Below, piece after piece: positions 48,301-58,853 of a stretch of 64,000 bases of DNA (positions within the stretch are counted from its first letter, which is position 1; the number at the start of each line of letters is the position of its first letter). The DNA is taken from positions 5,305,994 through 5,369,993 of the forward strand of contig CAJINV010000001.1 in NCBI GenBank assembly GCA_905178155.1. The letters are read 5' to 3'. The notes below the pieces were generated by a model, which worked only from the letters and a program-made list of their open reading frames with translations, had not been told where the DNA came from and did not search any database. The translations under genes and the position numbers were made by a program. Source of the stretch: Amoebophrya sp. A120 (Eukaryota; Sar; Dinophyceae; Syndiniales; Amoebophryaceae).

Positions 48301-50951
48301 TCGCTGAAGTCGTACAAGAACGCCATGATGCGAATCGCGCGAAACTTGGTTCCGCGAAACCATTGATGAACCTCAGCCTCTTCCGGATTTGGAAGCATCA
48401 TTTCTATCCAGGTTGTGTCCAGACACCTGCACACATTTTTCAGGTTGGACCGGGAAGACTCGCCCCGCACAGATTCGATTTCGTTGCACACCATATCTAG
48501 CACAAGCCGTGCCGGTATTTCGTCGAGCGCCAAACACCTTGTCAAAAAATCTCGTGCAGGTCCATCCCTCGTTTCTGCATCGTCCACGGCATTGTCGGAA
48601 GTGTATAGGTACGCCAGCTGAAAAAGCAGCGGCAGGTAATCCACAGCTGTTTGTTCGTCCAAGCTTTCTTTGTGAGTGAAAAAAGACTTCTCTACTAGGC
48701 GTGACCGCATGCTTTGCATGGCTTCTTCTTTCTGCAGCTCCATGTCTAAGTCTTCGTCAGAAGTGGAGAAGGCATCGCGTCTGCTCAAAGAATGCAGTAT
48801 CAGGGTTGCAGCGCGGAATAGTATGAAGGACTGCTGACTCGGTTGTACAGCCAGCAACTTCGAAACAAAGTCGAAAAGCATTTTCTCAGAAACTTTTCCG
48901 GCATCCTGCCATTCGCACTTGCTCCAAAAATCGACTGGGAGTGCGGTGATGAAACGTGACACCACCTCTAGGACATCCTCGCACGGCGAGTCCTCCGTTG
49001 CGCACTTGAGCAAGAATTCGAGAATTCTGGGGTTTTGCTTGTGGTGGCAACCCCATCCCTTCAGCGCCTCAGGGCGCTTGGACACGACCTGAATAAGGTG
49101 CCACAATTCGCGATTCTTGCTTTCGGTCTTCTGCCCCACGTCGCACAGCAGAGTGAGAATGTCCAAATCGTAGACCAAAAAGAAGGTCAGAAACTTTTCC
49201 CAGCAGAGCGACAGCGGATCAGATAGCACAGAATTTTCATCGCCTGACTGCTCGCGTCCACCCGATACACCAACGGCGCCTGTTGGTTGTGGCTTCGTGG
49301 AGATCAAGAAGCCACGCAGCTTGTCCACGCAGGTCCTCAGCTTCCCCTGGAGCAGCTCCCGCTGCTCGCTGGCCAAGTCGTGTCCACTCGGCTGTCCCCC
49401 TGCGGCGCCGAGTTGCTCGCGCGAGTCTGCCGACCAAGTCGCGACAAACGCAAGCAATTTGCGAAGCGCTGTCTTGACCACGTCTCCTTCCTGCGTCCAG
49501 AAAGTTTTCTCTGACCCCTTCGACAAAGCTGCTGCATGCAAACAATGGAGGCAAAGAAACAGGATTAGGAGCGATCCAGAGGCTTCCGTGGGCGAAGTTT
49601 CCGCTGTGTCTTCCATCCGCCCACCCTGTACAGATTTATTTTTATGTTAATGCATGCAAAGCGCCGATGTTTTTTTTCAACTTTACCGCGGCTCCTTGAA
49701 TGCCAACTACATTTCACAATCAAACTCAAGGCCTAGAAGAAAGATTGCGACCTTTACCTGCTGCTGCACCAACTCGATGACGAGATCGAAACCCTGCTTG
49801 ACGCTTTCCTTGCAGCGCACCACGTCTGCCATTAGGTCCAGCAGCACCGCGCAGGTCGCCGCACCCAATGTCGAAGATGTTAACACCTGACGTTGAATTT
49901 CTAGGAGGCATTCGTCGCTGAGCAACGAATGCTTCTTGTGAACCATCTGCAAGAGCTGGGCCAAGCTTTGATCAGTGTTCGCCTCGTTCGATTTCTTGCA
50001 CACGGCTTGCACGAGGGCATGCAGCATCTGGGGATTCTTCTCATCTGCGGCGATGGGGAGCGAGAGCTGCGACGTTTGATGGTGCTGAAGTAAACTGGGC
50101 AAGTAGTACTCTGCTAAATTCAGAAGAAGACGCTCCCGTGCCTCGGATTCGGTTGACACCCGGCCGTCCTGCAGCACTGGAACGACCACATGATCGTCAA
50201 AAATCAAAGCAGCCCCAAACACTCGCTTGTCCTGCAACTGAGTGTCGCGAAGCCGGTGCGACCCGGCTATCGCCTCTTGCAACCAGTCGGAGTCCTCGCG
50301 TGAATTGCTTGAATTGGCGAGGACCTTTTCGCGAAATATTTTGGCATCCTCATCCTTTGTGCTGTCTCTAGCCTTCACTCTATCAAGCTTACTTGTGGTG
50401 AGAACCGCCCGAAACAATCGCTCCGCTGCCGCCCATTCGAGTTTGTCTGGACCGTACGAGCCGTCCTTGTCCTCTTCTGACGTTGTGGCACAGGTCAACT
50501 GCAGCAGCTCGAGAATCGCAACCACTTCGGAAGGTTGTCTGGCACGCTGGTCCTTGGTGCCCTTTCTGCCCTCCCGCGCGATAGGGAGCAGCTGGACCAG
50601 CTGACTTCGAAAGCGCGCAACGCGACCTAGTCGAAGCGCCGTCTGTGCCTTGGCGTCACCGCTTCCATATCCATGGTAGAACCAATGCAAAAAAAGGCAG
50701 TAATCCCAGGCAACTCCGCTCGATCCCACGCTGGCAAAGACTTCCTTCGCGAGCTCGAGCGAGAAGACCTTGCGGAAAATATGCTTCTCGTCTTTGCTGG
50801 TCAACTCCGCCCTAGCAATCGCTCTACCTCCGACAAACGCAGAAACCTCCTGGCTAAACCTTTTTTCTCTATCAAGGCTTTTCTCCTGCTTCCATTCCAC
50901 CAGAGACTTTTCAAGTGTCTCGATCGTGCAGCTTGAGCGGGCCATTTTCAA
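21334..50951 (-). CDS. Giant midasin-like AAA-ring protein with ASH repeats and four VWA domains, nine exons
   Basis: Exons are 50951-49758, 49625-31325, 31268-31188, 31155-25232, 25071-24613, 24575-23429, 23278-23007, 22846-22430 and 22245-21334: 28,707 nt, 9,568 aa, all introns GT-AG and in phase. Residues 1-930 are helical. Six AAA modules follow, with Walker A near residues 961 (GATGVAKT), 1435, 1746 (GPASVGKT), 2076, 2731 (GPPGVGKT) and 3088; modules 1, 3 and 5 carry Walker B of the form LDELNLAP. A linker of about 3,000 residues leads to immunoglobulin-like ASH repeats (about 6460-7080), a helical region, an acidic stretch and four VWA domains with MIDAS motifs DNSGS, DVSQS, DTTGS and DASHS. 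Midasin removes assembly factors from pre-60S ribosomes using an AAA ring and one MIDAS domain. This protein shares the plan, but the ASH repeats and extra VWAs set it apart, so its role is unknown. The start could be Met1 or Met3. Confidence 0.8.
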
Positions 50952-51726
50952 AGCACCGCCTCGGTTCTTTCACCGCTCAATACCAGCAGTCCGCTTCTGG
51001 TTCCATTGTGTAATCAAAACAAAAATCGAGTACTGTATAGAGTCTTGTCAAAATGTACCGGTAAAAATTCATAAATCAACAAAAACCTTGCCGAATCCAA
51101 TAAATCGCATCTTCGAGTGCGCAGGCAGTGCACGCTGATGTCAGCACTCAGAATGCGTGCACAGCCTGCCTAGGTTTGATTCCTACTGGTGAAACAAATT
51201 GTATACTAAGCAGCCTTGCAGGTCGCCAATCTCGCCATCGTGTTCGTTGTAAAAACTAAAACTATTTCTGCAGAAGAGGGAAAGAAAATGAAATTTGCAG
51301 GAAGAAATAACAACCCGAGTAATGGAAAATGATACCGTCTAAGTAAAGCAAACGATGAAAAAACCGCACAAAGCCTGATCTTTTTTTAGAGAGATGCTTC
51401 ACAGATATCACGAATGGATCAATAGATCAGGAGCCGTCTTTTGACCAATCTGCGATCGCAGCAGTCTCGTCTACCGGAATCCAGTCTGCCGCCAGCAATA
51501 CGGCTTTCACGTTTCATGAATATATGCTTTTCGTTCTTTATTTGATTACGACTTGCTTCTCTCTTGCAGGTCTATCTCCCAACTCAACAAGTGCGGCCTC
51601 CAGTAGTCGTGACATGACTGCGGAATCTCGTCCAGATCAGTGTGGTCTAGACATCACACTCGCTTTCCAGCTGACTTCCACCTTCAGCGGATCCTGATTG
51701 TTGTCGAACGCACCAAACGTAGCACG

Positions 51727-51798
51727 GAGTGGCACGTCGGAGTAGAGAAGCCTCTATCAGCATAGAGTGGCACGTCGGAGTAGAGACGCCTCTATCAG
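51727..51798. repeat. Tandem direct repeat, two copies, period 38 bp
   Basis: Two 34-bp copies, 51727-51760 and 51765-51798, begin GAGTGGCACGTCGGAGTAGA and end GCCTCTATCAG, and differ at one base. A CATA spacer separates them. No coding role is apparent. Confidence 0.9.
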
Positions 51799-51853
51799 AA
51801 AACAACGCTGCATTGATAACTTCTCTCTGCGAATGGGGAACGAACATTTGTGT

Positions 51854-51926
51854 GCTCCCCCGTTGTTCGGGGATAGATACTATATTTGGGCGGGGATAGG
51901 TAGCATCATGCTCCCCCGTTGTCCGG
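51854..51926. repeat. Short direct repeat GCTCCCCCGTTGTYCGG, two copies
   Basis: The 17-bp copies lie at 51854-51870 and 51910-51926, 56 bp apart, and differ at one base. They sit just beyond the 38-bp tandem repeat, so the segment is a small repeat-rich spacer. Confidence 0.8.
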
Positions 51927-52262
51927 TGGGTAACAAGGAAATCGAAATACAGGGTAGGCTAAATAGCTTCCCTTGGTAATGGGAATCGAAACATGATGCA
52001 AGATAAATTTCCGAAATCAAAGAAGTATGACTATATTGTAAAGTAGAAATCCAAAACCCCTGCAAAACCGTGCAGAAGTCCTAGAGACTTTCTAACATGA
52101 AAGCGTTTTGCTATTACTAGCAAAAAATTTTTGGTTTCTAGAACTACAGCCAGAAAGGTTTCAATTCCTTCACTATGGCTTTTTTACCTCTAGCGAGGGC
52201 TACATACCTGCTTAGCACTTCGCTATTTCTTTCACAAATCCTTTTCAGCCGGCAGTACGCCG

Positions 52263-55200
52263 CTACTTCTTTCCGCCCTTGTTAATCGGGTAGAAACCTG
52301 GTGGTGGGCCCTTTCCGTTCGGATCACCATCGAACCAAAAGAAGCCGGGTGGGACAGCTTTGCCGCCTGGATCGCCCTTTTTCTGTGGGAGACCTTTTCC
52401 GCTGGGATCACCCTTATTCATCGGCGGGAGGCCTTTTTTTCCGCTGGGATCATCCTTATTCATCGGCGGGAGGCCTTTCAGATCACCCTTGTCCATCGGC
52501 GGTAGGCCGCCTTTCAGATCACCCTTGTTCATCGGCGGAAGGCCTTTGCCGCTAGGATCACCCTTGTCCATCGGTGGGAGGCCTTTTCCTTTTCCGCTCG
52601 GGTCCCCTTTCATCTGTGGATCGAAGCCTGGGGGCATTCCTTTCCCGCCTGGACCGCCTTTCACCGGAAACATCCCGGGTGGTGAGGGTCCTCCTTTTCC
52701 GCCACCAGGAAAACCGCCCTTCATCGGATCGAATCCCACCGCACCTCCCGGCGGCAGTCCCTTTCCGCCGAAGCCCGGAGGACCCCCCGCGCCCTTGTGC
52801 GACGGATCCAACCCCCCGTTCGCGGCCCCTTCGGCCGCCTGGTCGTGCAGCTCCTGCTCCTTCGCGAACTTCAGGAACACCTGCTCCAGCGTCGGCTCGC
52901 CCACCCCAAAGTCCTCGATGATTTTCAGCGGGTCCTGCACGCACCACTTGAACACCGAGGACAGGCGCAGCGACGATTTATTACCCTGCCCGCCCTTCGC
53001 CGCAGCACCCGCGCGGTCCACGTGCACGCCCAACCCCAGACACAGCCGCACGCGGGCAGAGGAGATCGGGGTCTTTTCCAGTACGTGGATCTCCCCCCGG
53101 GGAATTCCGATGTTGTAGGACATCAGGGAATCCACCAAAAACATCTCCACCGTCTCCACGGAAAGCTCGTCCTTTCCCGCCACGGGCGACGCGATCTTCT
53201 CGTCGACAGACCGCCGAAACTGCTGCGAAAACCGCTGCTGCGGCATCGCGGCCGTGTTGTCGAGGATGGTGGACTTACTCTTCTTCTTCTTAATAGGCCC
53301 AGCTGCATTTTTAGTACTGCGTGGACTCCCCTCGCCCTCCGGGCCGCGCTGGAGTTGTCCCTTCTCGGAAAGAATATTCGCGCCTGCGAGGACTACGTCT
53401 CCGGAAAGACCACCGTCCTCCATTTGCAGAAACTCGTCCTCTGTAAAGTCCGTATCCGAGACTTCGCCCTCCGGCCGCGCCTGCTTGCCTCCGTCCCCAC
53501 CGGCGATTGCACGCTGCGCGTCGGCCAGCGAGGCGCGCGGCGCCACGCACTCCTGCGTGAGCACGTGGCTGCGGGACTTCCGGGTCTGCTTGCCCAGGTT
53601 CAGCACCACCTCCAGGTGGTAGCCGTTGCCGTACACCTGCTTCAACCGCAGCGAGTCCCCCAGGCACTTGAGCCGGCCCGCGACCAAAATGCCGATGCGG
53701 TCCGCGGTAGCGTCGATCTCGCTCATGGAGTGGGAGATGGTCACGATGGTCTGTCCGGTCGGGCGGTTGATCAGCTTGTCCCACAGCGTGCGCTGCGCGC
53801 TGATGTCCACGCCCGCCGACATCTCATCCAGAAACACGATCGGGGGGTCCGTGATCATGGTCAGCGCGACCGACAACTTTCGCTTCATGCCGCCGCTGTA
53901 CTCCTTGGTCGGGCGGTCCGCGTCTTTCTCCGACAGGCCCACCTCCCGCAGGAACCGCGAGATCCGCTCCTCCCCTGCGTCGCTTCTCTGCCGAGCGCGC
54001 GCGGCTCCACCCGCTTCCACGTCCAAGGGCGACGGCCTATTGAGCGGTGCACCGCCTGGCGGTCCTGCCTCAACTACGTGGTCCGCCGTCTCCTCCGCGT
54101 AGAGCCCGGCGACCTGCGCGTAGATGCGAAGGTGGAGGCGGCCCGACACGTCGGGCCAAAGTTTGTCGAACTGCGGCGCCAGCCCCATGTGCTGCCGCGC
54201 GAGCTCGAAGCCGTCGTCCGCCGTGTTCTTGCCCAACCAGTGGATGCTGCCCAGGTTCGGCGGGCCGGTCTCGTCGTTCCCGCTCATCATGTTGAACAAC
54301 GTCGTTTTCCCCGCGCCGTTCGGCCCGAGGAGGCCAAAACACTCGCCGGGCTGGATCCCCAGCGTGACGCCCTTGCTGGCCCAGTGCGGCTTTCCGTCGG
54401 GGTTCACGAACTTCTTGTACACACCCTGTACGTCCACGGCGTCCCGGTCCCGCGGCCACCGCGCCTCCTCGGCCGCCACATCGGCGTCCTGCAGCGGCTC
54501 CGGCCGCGGCAGCTCCTCCCTTGCGGCGCCCGCCGCCGTTACGCGCCGGTGCGCCAGGCACTTCTCGAGGAGGAAGAACAGCAGGACCCAGAAGGAGAGC
54601 ACGTACACCGGCAGCCACACGCCCCCGAAGGCGGCCGAGCCGGGGGACCACACAGCGCTGCATTTTCCTCCGACTCCGGCACCCCACATCACCGCCAGCG
54701 GGCTGCCCTCCGGGACCGACCCCACGAAATAGTACGCGGCTGTGCCAAAGTGCTGCACGCTCTCTTCGGTGCCGGAAGTCGTAGAAGTTGTCTCGCCCGA
54801 CGACGACAACTGGTCTCCCTGCTCCGGCTCTGCTCCCCCGCCGACCTCGGCCGACGATGCCGTATCTTCATCCGGGTTGAGGGTCTTGAAAGTCACGACC
54901 CCGGAGGGGGGTGGCGCTTCATGATAATCCACAACTGCTTCCTTTGAGTTTGCAGTTGCGTTAGTTGTTGCACTGTCTGTGAGCAGTCCCCGATCGGCGT
55001 TTTGGGCGCCATGGCCACGTTGGAGAGTTTGCACGAACGACGTTGGGCTGGTCTCCAGGAATGAGGAGAACCCACACGTGTCGTAGAGTTGCTTCATAAA
55101 TTCTTGAGCCGGAGTTGTACTCTCTACGTCCTGATTAGTAACTGCTGCCCAGGCACTCTCCACAAAACCGGGGCCCTCCGACTCCGCCGACATCTGGTCC

Positions 55201-58200
55201 CAGTTCCGCGAGAAATACATTGTCAGGCATTGCGTACTCGGAGAGCCGGATCCGGCGTGGCTCGCGAGAGGCGCGAGGTGCAACGCGGTTCGCAGTTGCA
55301 ACAAAATGCGGAACGAGTTTTCCAGTGCGAGATGCGGAAACGCAAACGATGCCAGCCGGCCGAACCCCTTCAGAGCCGGCGACGACGGCAGGTCCTGGGA
55401 TCCTTCCTGCAAGTCCCAGAAAGCCTCAAGGCAGGATGGTGGGTGTTCCTTCAAGGTTGACTTTGCGGGATCCAGAGCTTCAAACCGATGCGGCGTGACG
55501 CCCGCCTCCCACCCTTCCAGCACAATCAACATTGCGAAGGCCAGACACACCACGCCGGTGTGCATCCTTGACCCCATGAACAGCCCCAGCGTGACCGGGA
55601 CCAGCACCGAAAGCAGAAGCCCGGGTAGCCACACGAGGAAAACAAAGGCAACCGAGAACCCTCCGCTCGCGAACCACCAGGAGCCGCCGGCAAAGAGGAA
55701 GGCGAGCAGAAAAAGAATCCAGTAGGGCAGGTACGGGAAGAGCAGGTAGGCAGAGATGGACCCGAAGTGGTACGCACCGCGCTGACATCCGTGATGCGTC
55801 AGATGCTGCAGGATTCCCTCGTCGCGCTCCTTCTGGTACTGCAAGAACGACCGTGACTGCAAGGGCCCGAACGCCTGCGCGATGAGAAAGAAGAAAAAAA
55901 GACTCCCGGGCCCGGGAGTCGAACCCGAGAAAATCAGTTTCGTTAGCCCGTCCTGCCCGAGGCTCAGCGAGCCCCCGTCCTGTGCATATGGATCCGACTC
56001 AGTGACCTTGAAGTGGAAGGCGAAAAACCAGAGGGTGGCGAGCACGAGGAGCGGGAAGACGTGGGACCCGTAGCTCGGAAGCGTTTCCGCGAGGAAGCGG
56101 AACTTGAAGACGCTGCTCGCCTGGTTGCCAAAGGTAAGGACCCGCGCACGCAAGGGCTGACGACTCAGTGCGCGGTCTCGCTCCTGCTGGGCCCGCTTGG
56201 CTGCGGGGTCCAACGCCGAGTCCGCCGCGTGCTCCTCGTCCTCTGCCTGTTCCCCAACAATCTGAAACACCTCCTCCATCGTCGTCTGCTCCACGGTAAC
56301 CGACAACGCGGGGAACTGCGCCTCCAGGGCGTCCAACAGTGCTGGAATGCGCACCACCGCAGCCCACGGCACCAGGTAGGCCCGGAAGTAGGCGCTGACG
56401 CGGCTGGCCTTCACCTGCACGTCCTCCGGTCGCGCCGTCGGGGCCGCAAACACAACGGCCGCGACGGCCCGCCGCACGTCCTGCTCCAGAATGCGCTGCG
56501 CCTCCTGCTCGGACACCGCGCCCTTGGTCACGCTGGCTTGGACCCAGAAGCCCAGGCCAAACTGGTGCTTCAGCTCCACGCTGCTACCGAGCGCGCGCAC
56601 CCGCCCAGCCGCCAGAATCACCTTCCGCTCGGCCAGCAAGTCCGCCTCCTCGAGGTAGTGCGTCGAGAAAACCACCGTCTTCCGCTCCTCGGATACCAGC
56701 TTCTTGAGCAACAGCCAGAAGTCGCGGCGCGTCTGCGGATCCATCCCGCTGGTCGGTTCGTCCATCAAAATCAGCGGCACCTCCTTGCCCAGCAGGGAGC
56801 ACAAAACCCACATGCGCCGCTTCTGGCCCCCCGACAGCTTCTCGCACAGCGTGTCGAGCTTCTCGTAGATGCCCAGCTCCCAGGCGTAGCGGTTCAAGCT
56901 TTCCGCGATTTCGGCCTCCGGGATGCCGCGCAGGTGCGCAAAATAGACGATGTGCTGCCGACAGGTGAAAGCGTCCCACATCGCATTGTGCTGGGGACAC
57001 AGCGTCACCTTGTGGCGAGCCGCCTCGGGCTGGTCCGCGACGCTGACCCCGTCGATGAAGATGTTGCCGCTCGTGCGCTGCAGCAACCCGGTGATTTGCC
57101 CCACCAGGGTCGTCTTCCCCGCCCCGTTGTGGCCGAGCAGACAGAAAATTTCGCCGCGATGCACGCTGAAGCTCACGTGGTTGTTCGCGAGCTTCCCGCC
57201 GAAACTCTTCGTGAGGTCGTCAATCCGGAGCACGTCGTCCGCGCCGACCCCTCCGGGAAAAGCTTGGTTGTTCTGCGGCAGGAGCGGCTGCTGCTGGTGC
57301 GCAAGAACAACTCCCGCCGGCGTGTTCGCCGCCCCCGCATTCGTCACCGCCGTGTCTCCTTGCTCCGCCTGGTCCTTGCACCAGAGGCGGTACCGCAGAA
57401 CCCCATACCAGAACAGGGCGTTCAGTAGGAGCGTCAAGTGGTCACAGATCACGAACAGCACGTACGCGCCATTGTTGGCCCCGAGGTCCGCGGCCCCGGC
57501 ATTGTCGGCGTACTGCTGAATCAGTTCGGGCCGCTCAAAGGACACCACCTTGCTCCCCTCCGCCCCGGCTCCCAAACGCGTCGAAATCCAGATCGGGCTC
57601 TCATCCGGACCAATCAGCGCATCTACGGGCGGGTGCGGATTGCTGGGGTCCCGCGCGCAGTAGTAAAGCGAGTGCGGCATCAAAAACGAATTCCAAAACG
57701 GCCGCCCCTGGGGAAGCTGCCAGTTCAGCAACCCGCTGCCCTCGTCGGCAACCGCTTTGGCTGCCGCGGCCGACGCTGGCGTTTCATGTTGTAACTGGCT
57801 GCTCCAACCTGGCGACGTCCCCCGGTGCCGCATGTCTTGCAAAACGCGGAGCAGCTGCGCGCCGCGTTCCATGATGCGCACGTAGCTGAAGCCGGGACAA
57901 ACCACGCCCGCGAGCATGTTCAGCGCCAGTGGCAGTCCCAGGAACGTGTTCGGGCACGTGCTTACGAGTCCGGGATCCTTAGCCACGATCATCTCCTCGA
58001 GCTTTTCCGTCGCCGCGGCACTATATTCTTTGGTGCCTACTATGTTTATTGCCTCGAGACTGAAGTTTTTCATGTCCTGTGCGAACGCCGTGGCCAAGAA
58101 GGACGCGCCCCGGTTTGGAAGGTAGAGCTCGCCAGTCACGTACAGACCGACACACACGGCACCGTTGAGAAATCCCACCAGGTGAACCGTCGGGCGGTAC

Positions 58201-58853
58201 ACCGTCTCTTTTTCGATCGAGACGGCCAGCGTCGAGCTGAGAAAAATCACGGCAACAATCACGGGCAGTGGGGCAAAGAACAGGGAAAGCACTTCGGGCC
58301 AGGCGTACAACCGCGTGAGCCCAGCGGTGGTCCCGTAGAACAGGATCAGTCGCAGCACGTGAACCAGCAACAGCGGAACAGCATAAATCAAACCGAAAAA
58401 AAACGCGTTCGCGAGCCAGTACGTGCCCCGTGGTAGCCCGTACAGCACCTGCACGTCGTACAATTTCGTGCCCGTTTCCTCGAAGACCAGATTCCCGAAC
58501 CCGGTAAACACGAACCACAGGGGCAGCAGAAACGCAAACCACGTCCGAAACGCCAGGTCCATTACAAGCATGTTGATCGGCATTGCTTGGTCCAGCCCGC
58601 GTCCGATTTCGGCCGCGTCTGTGTCAAAGCACAACGACCCGTAATCAGACCCCTCCGGCCGTACTGCAGGGCACTCGTAAGAGTTAGCGAGCTGTTTGCT
58701 AGCTTCACTTGCACCGCTGCTTGTGTACATCACGACCATCGAGATGATCATGATAACGACCAGGATGTACAAACCCAAAAACTGGCACCACCGCCCATTC
58801 CTCAGGTGAACGTCCGCGTTCTTGCCGAGAACTGTGCTAAACAAAGACGACAT
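52263..58853 (-). CDS. ABCA-type full ABC transporter
   Basis: The product is 2,196 aa in one exon with the order TMD1-NBD1-TMD2-NBD2. ABCA proteins move lipids across membranes. NBD1 shows Walker A GHNGAGKTT near residue 575, signature LSGGQKRR near 671 and Walker B LILMDEPTSGMD near 694. NBD2 shows GPNGAGKTT near 1511, signature YSGGMKRK near 1654 and FLDEMSAGVD near 1674, where the usual DEPSTGMD is altered but the catalytic Glu is kept. Each TMD has a hydrophobic first helix, a large soluble loop and then a cluster of helices, as in ABCA. After about residue 1990 comes an unusual Gly/Pro/Lys-rich tail of some 180 residues built from repeats like GLPPMNKGDPSGK. The gene is visibly more GC-rich than its neighbours, which produces long antisense frames. 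Confidence 0.88.
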   Translation of the reverse strand: MSSLFSTVLGKNADVHLRNGRWCQFLGLYILVVIMIISMVVMYTSSGASEASKQLANSYECPAVRPEGSDYGSLCFDTDAAEIGRGLDQAMPINMLVMDLAFRTWFAFLLPLWFVFTGFGNLVFEETGTKLYDVQVLYGLPRGTYWLANAFFFGLIYAVPLLLVHVLRLILFYGTTAGLTRLYAWPEVLSLFFAPLPVIVAVIFLSSTLAVSIEKETVYRPTVHLVGFLNGAVCVGLYVTGELYLPNRGASFLATAFAQDMKNFSLEAINIVGTKEYSAAATEKLEEMIVAKDPGLVSTCPNTFLGLPLALNMLAGVVCPGFSYVRIMERGAQLLRVLQDMRHRGTSPGWSSQLQHETPASAAAAKAVADEGSGLLNWQLPQGRPFWNSFLMPHSLYYCARDPSNPHPPVDALIGPDESPIWISTRLGAGAEGSKVVSFERPELIQQYADNAGAADLGANNGAYVLFVICDHLTLLLNALFWYGVLRYRLWCKDQAEQGDTAVTNAGAANTPAGVVLAHQQQPLLPQNNQAFPGGVGADDVLRIDDLTKSFGGKLANNHVSFSVHRGEIFCLLGHNGAGKTTLVGQITGLLQRTSGNIFIDGVSVADQPEAARHKVTLCPQHNAMWDAFTCRQHIVYFAHLRGIPEAEIAESLNRYAWELGIYEKLDTLCEKLSGGQKRRMWVLCSLLGKEVPLILMDEPTSGMDPQTRRDFWLLLKKLVSEERKTVVFSTHYLEEADLLAERKVILAAGRVRALGSSVELKHQFGLGFWVQASVTKGAVSEQEAQRILEQDVRRAVAAVVFAAPTARPEDVQVKASRVSAYFRAYLVPWAAVVRIPALLDALEAQFPALSVTVEQTTMEEVFQIVGEQAEDEEHAADSALDPAAKRAQQERDRALSRQPLRARVLTFGNQASSVFKFRFLAETLPSYGSHVFPLLVLATLWFFAFHFKVTESDPYAQDGGSLSLGQDGLTKLIFSGSTPGPGSLFFFFLIAQAFGPLQSRSFLQYQKERDEGILQHLTHHGCQRGAYHFGSISAYLLFPYLPYWILFLLAFLFAGGSWWFASGGFSVAFVFLVWLPGLLLSVLVPVTLGLFMGSRMHTGVVCLAFAMLIVLEGWEAGVTPHRFEALDPAKSTLKEHPPSCLEAFWDLQEGSQDLPSSPALKGFGRLASFAFPHLALENSFRILLQLRTALHLAPLASHAGSGSPSTQCLTMYFSRNWDQMSAESEGPGFVESAWAAVTNQDVESTTPAQEFMKQLYDTCGFSSFLETSPTSFVQTLQRGHGAQNADRGLLTDSATTNATANSKEAVVDYHEAPPPSGVVTFKTLNPDEDTASSAEVGGGAEPEQGDQLSSSGETTSTTSGTEESVQHFGTAAYYFVGSVPEGSPLAVMWGAGVGGKCSAVWSPGSAAFGGVWLPVYVLSFWVLLFFLLEKCLAHRRVTAAGAAREELPRPEPLQDADVAAEEARWPRDRDAVDVQGVYKKFVNPDGKPHWASKGVTLGIQPGECFGLLGPNGAGKTTLFNMMSGNDETGPPNLGSIHWLGKNTADDGFELARQHMGLAPQFDKLWPDVSGRLHLRIYAQVAGLYAEETADHVVEAGPPGGAPLNRPSPLDVEAGGAARARQRSDAGEERISRFLREVGLSEKDADRPTKEYSGGMKRKLSVALTMITDPPIVFLDEMSAGVDISAQRTLWDKLINRPTGQTIVTISHSMSEIDATADRIGILVAGRLKCLGDSLRLKQVYGNGYHLEVVLNLGKQTRKSRSHVLTQECVAPRASLADAQRAIAGGDGGKQARPEGEVSDTDFTEDEFLQMEDGGLSGDVVLAGANILSEKGQLQRGPEGEGSPRSTKNAAGPIKKKKSKSTILDNTAAMPQQRFSQQFRRSVDEKIASPVAGKDELSVETVEMFLVDSLMSYNIGIPRGEIHVLEKTPISSARVRLCLGLGVHVDRAGAAAKGGQGNKSSLRLSSVFKWCVQDPLKIIEDFGVGEPTLEQVFLKFAKEQELHDQAAEGAANGGLDPSHKGAGGPPGFGGKGLPPGGAVGFDPMKGGFPGGGKGGPSPPGMFPVKGGPGGKGMPPGFDPQMKGDPSGKGKGLPPMDKGDPSGKGLPPMNKGDLKGGLPPMDKGDLKGLPPMNKDDPSGKKGLPPMNKGDPSGKGLPQKKGDPGGKAVPPGFFWFDGDPNGKGPPPGFYPINKGGKK
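52390..52620 (-). repeat. Coding tandem repeats in the ABC transporter tail
   Basis: Imperfect units of roughly 27-40 bp encode GLPPM(D/N)KGD followed by PSGK or LKG, about six times. The plus-strand core is CATCGGCGGXAGGCC. Unit length varies by codons, keeping the frame, which suggests recent slippage or unequal exchange. Confidence 0.85.

Larger units (their letters stand above)
50952..52262. other. Intergenic with short repeats, no gene seen
   Basis: This 1.3-kb spacer lies between the ABC transporter stop and the giant gene start. It contains two pairs of short direct repeats (listed separately) between 51727 and 51926. No frame of interest occurs on either strand. Confidence 0.55.

Noticed and set aside
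31242-49616. Calling the 6,124-codon frame a complete canonical midasin (MDN1)
   Set aside because: It lacks a MIDAS domain, ends inside an ASH repeat, and continues in phase through further exons to ASH and VWA domains.
52797-54947. 716-codon plus-strand open frame
   Set aside because: It is antisense to the second half of the ABC transporter. The GC-rich codons there leave few stops on the opposite strand, the translation is Arg/His/Leu-rich with no domain, and the minus strand encodes clear NBD motifs.
56013-57428. 471-codon plus-strand open frame
   Set aside because: It is antisense to NBD1 of the same transporter; a shadow of GC-rich coding sequence.
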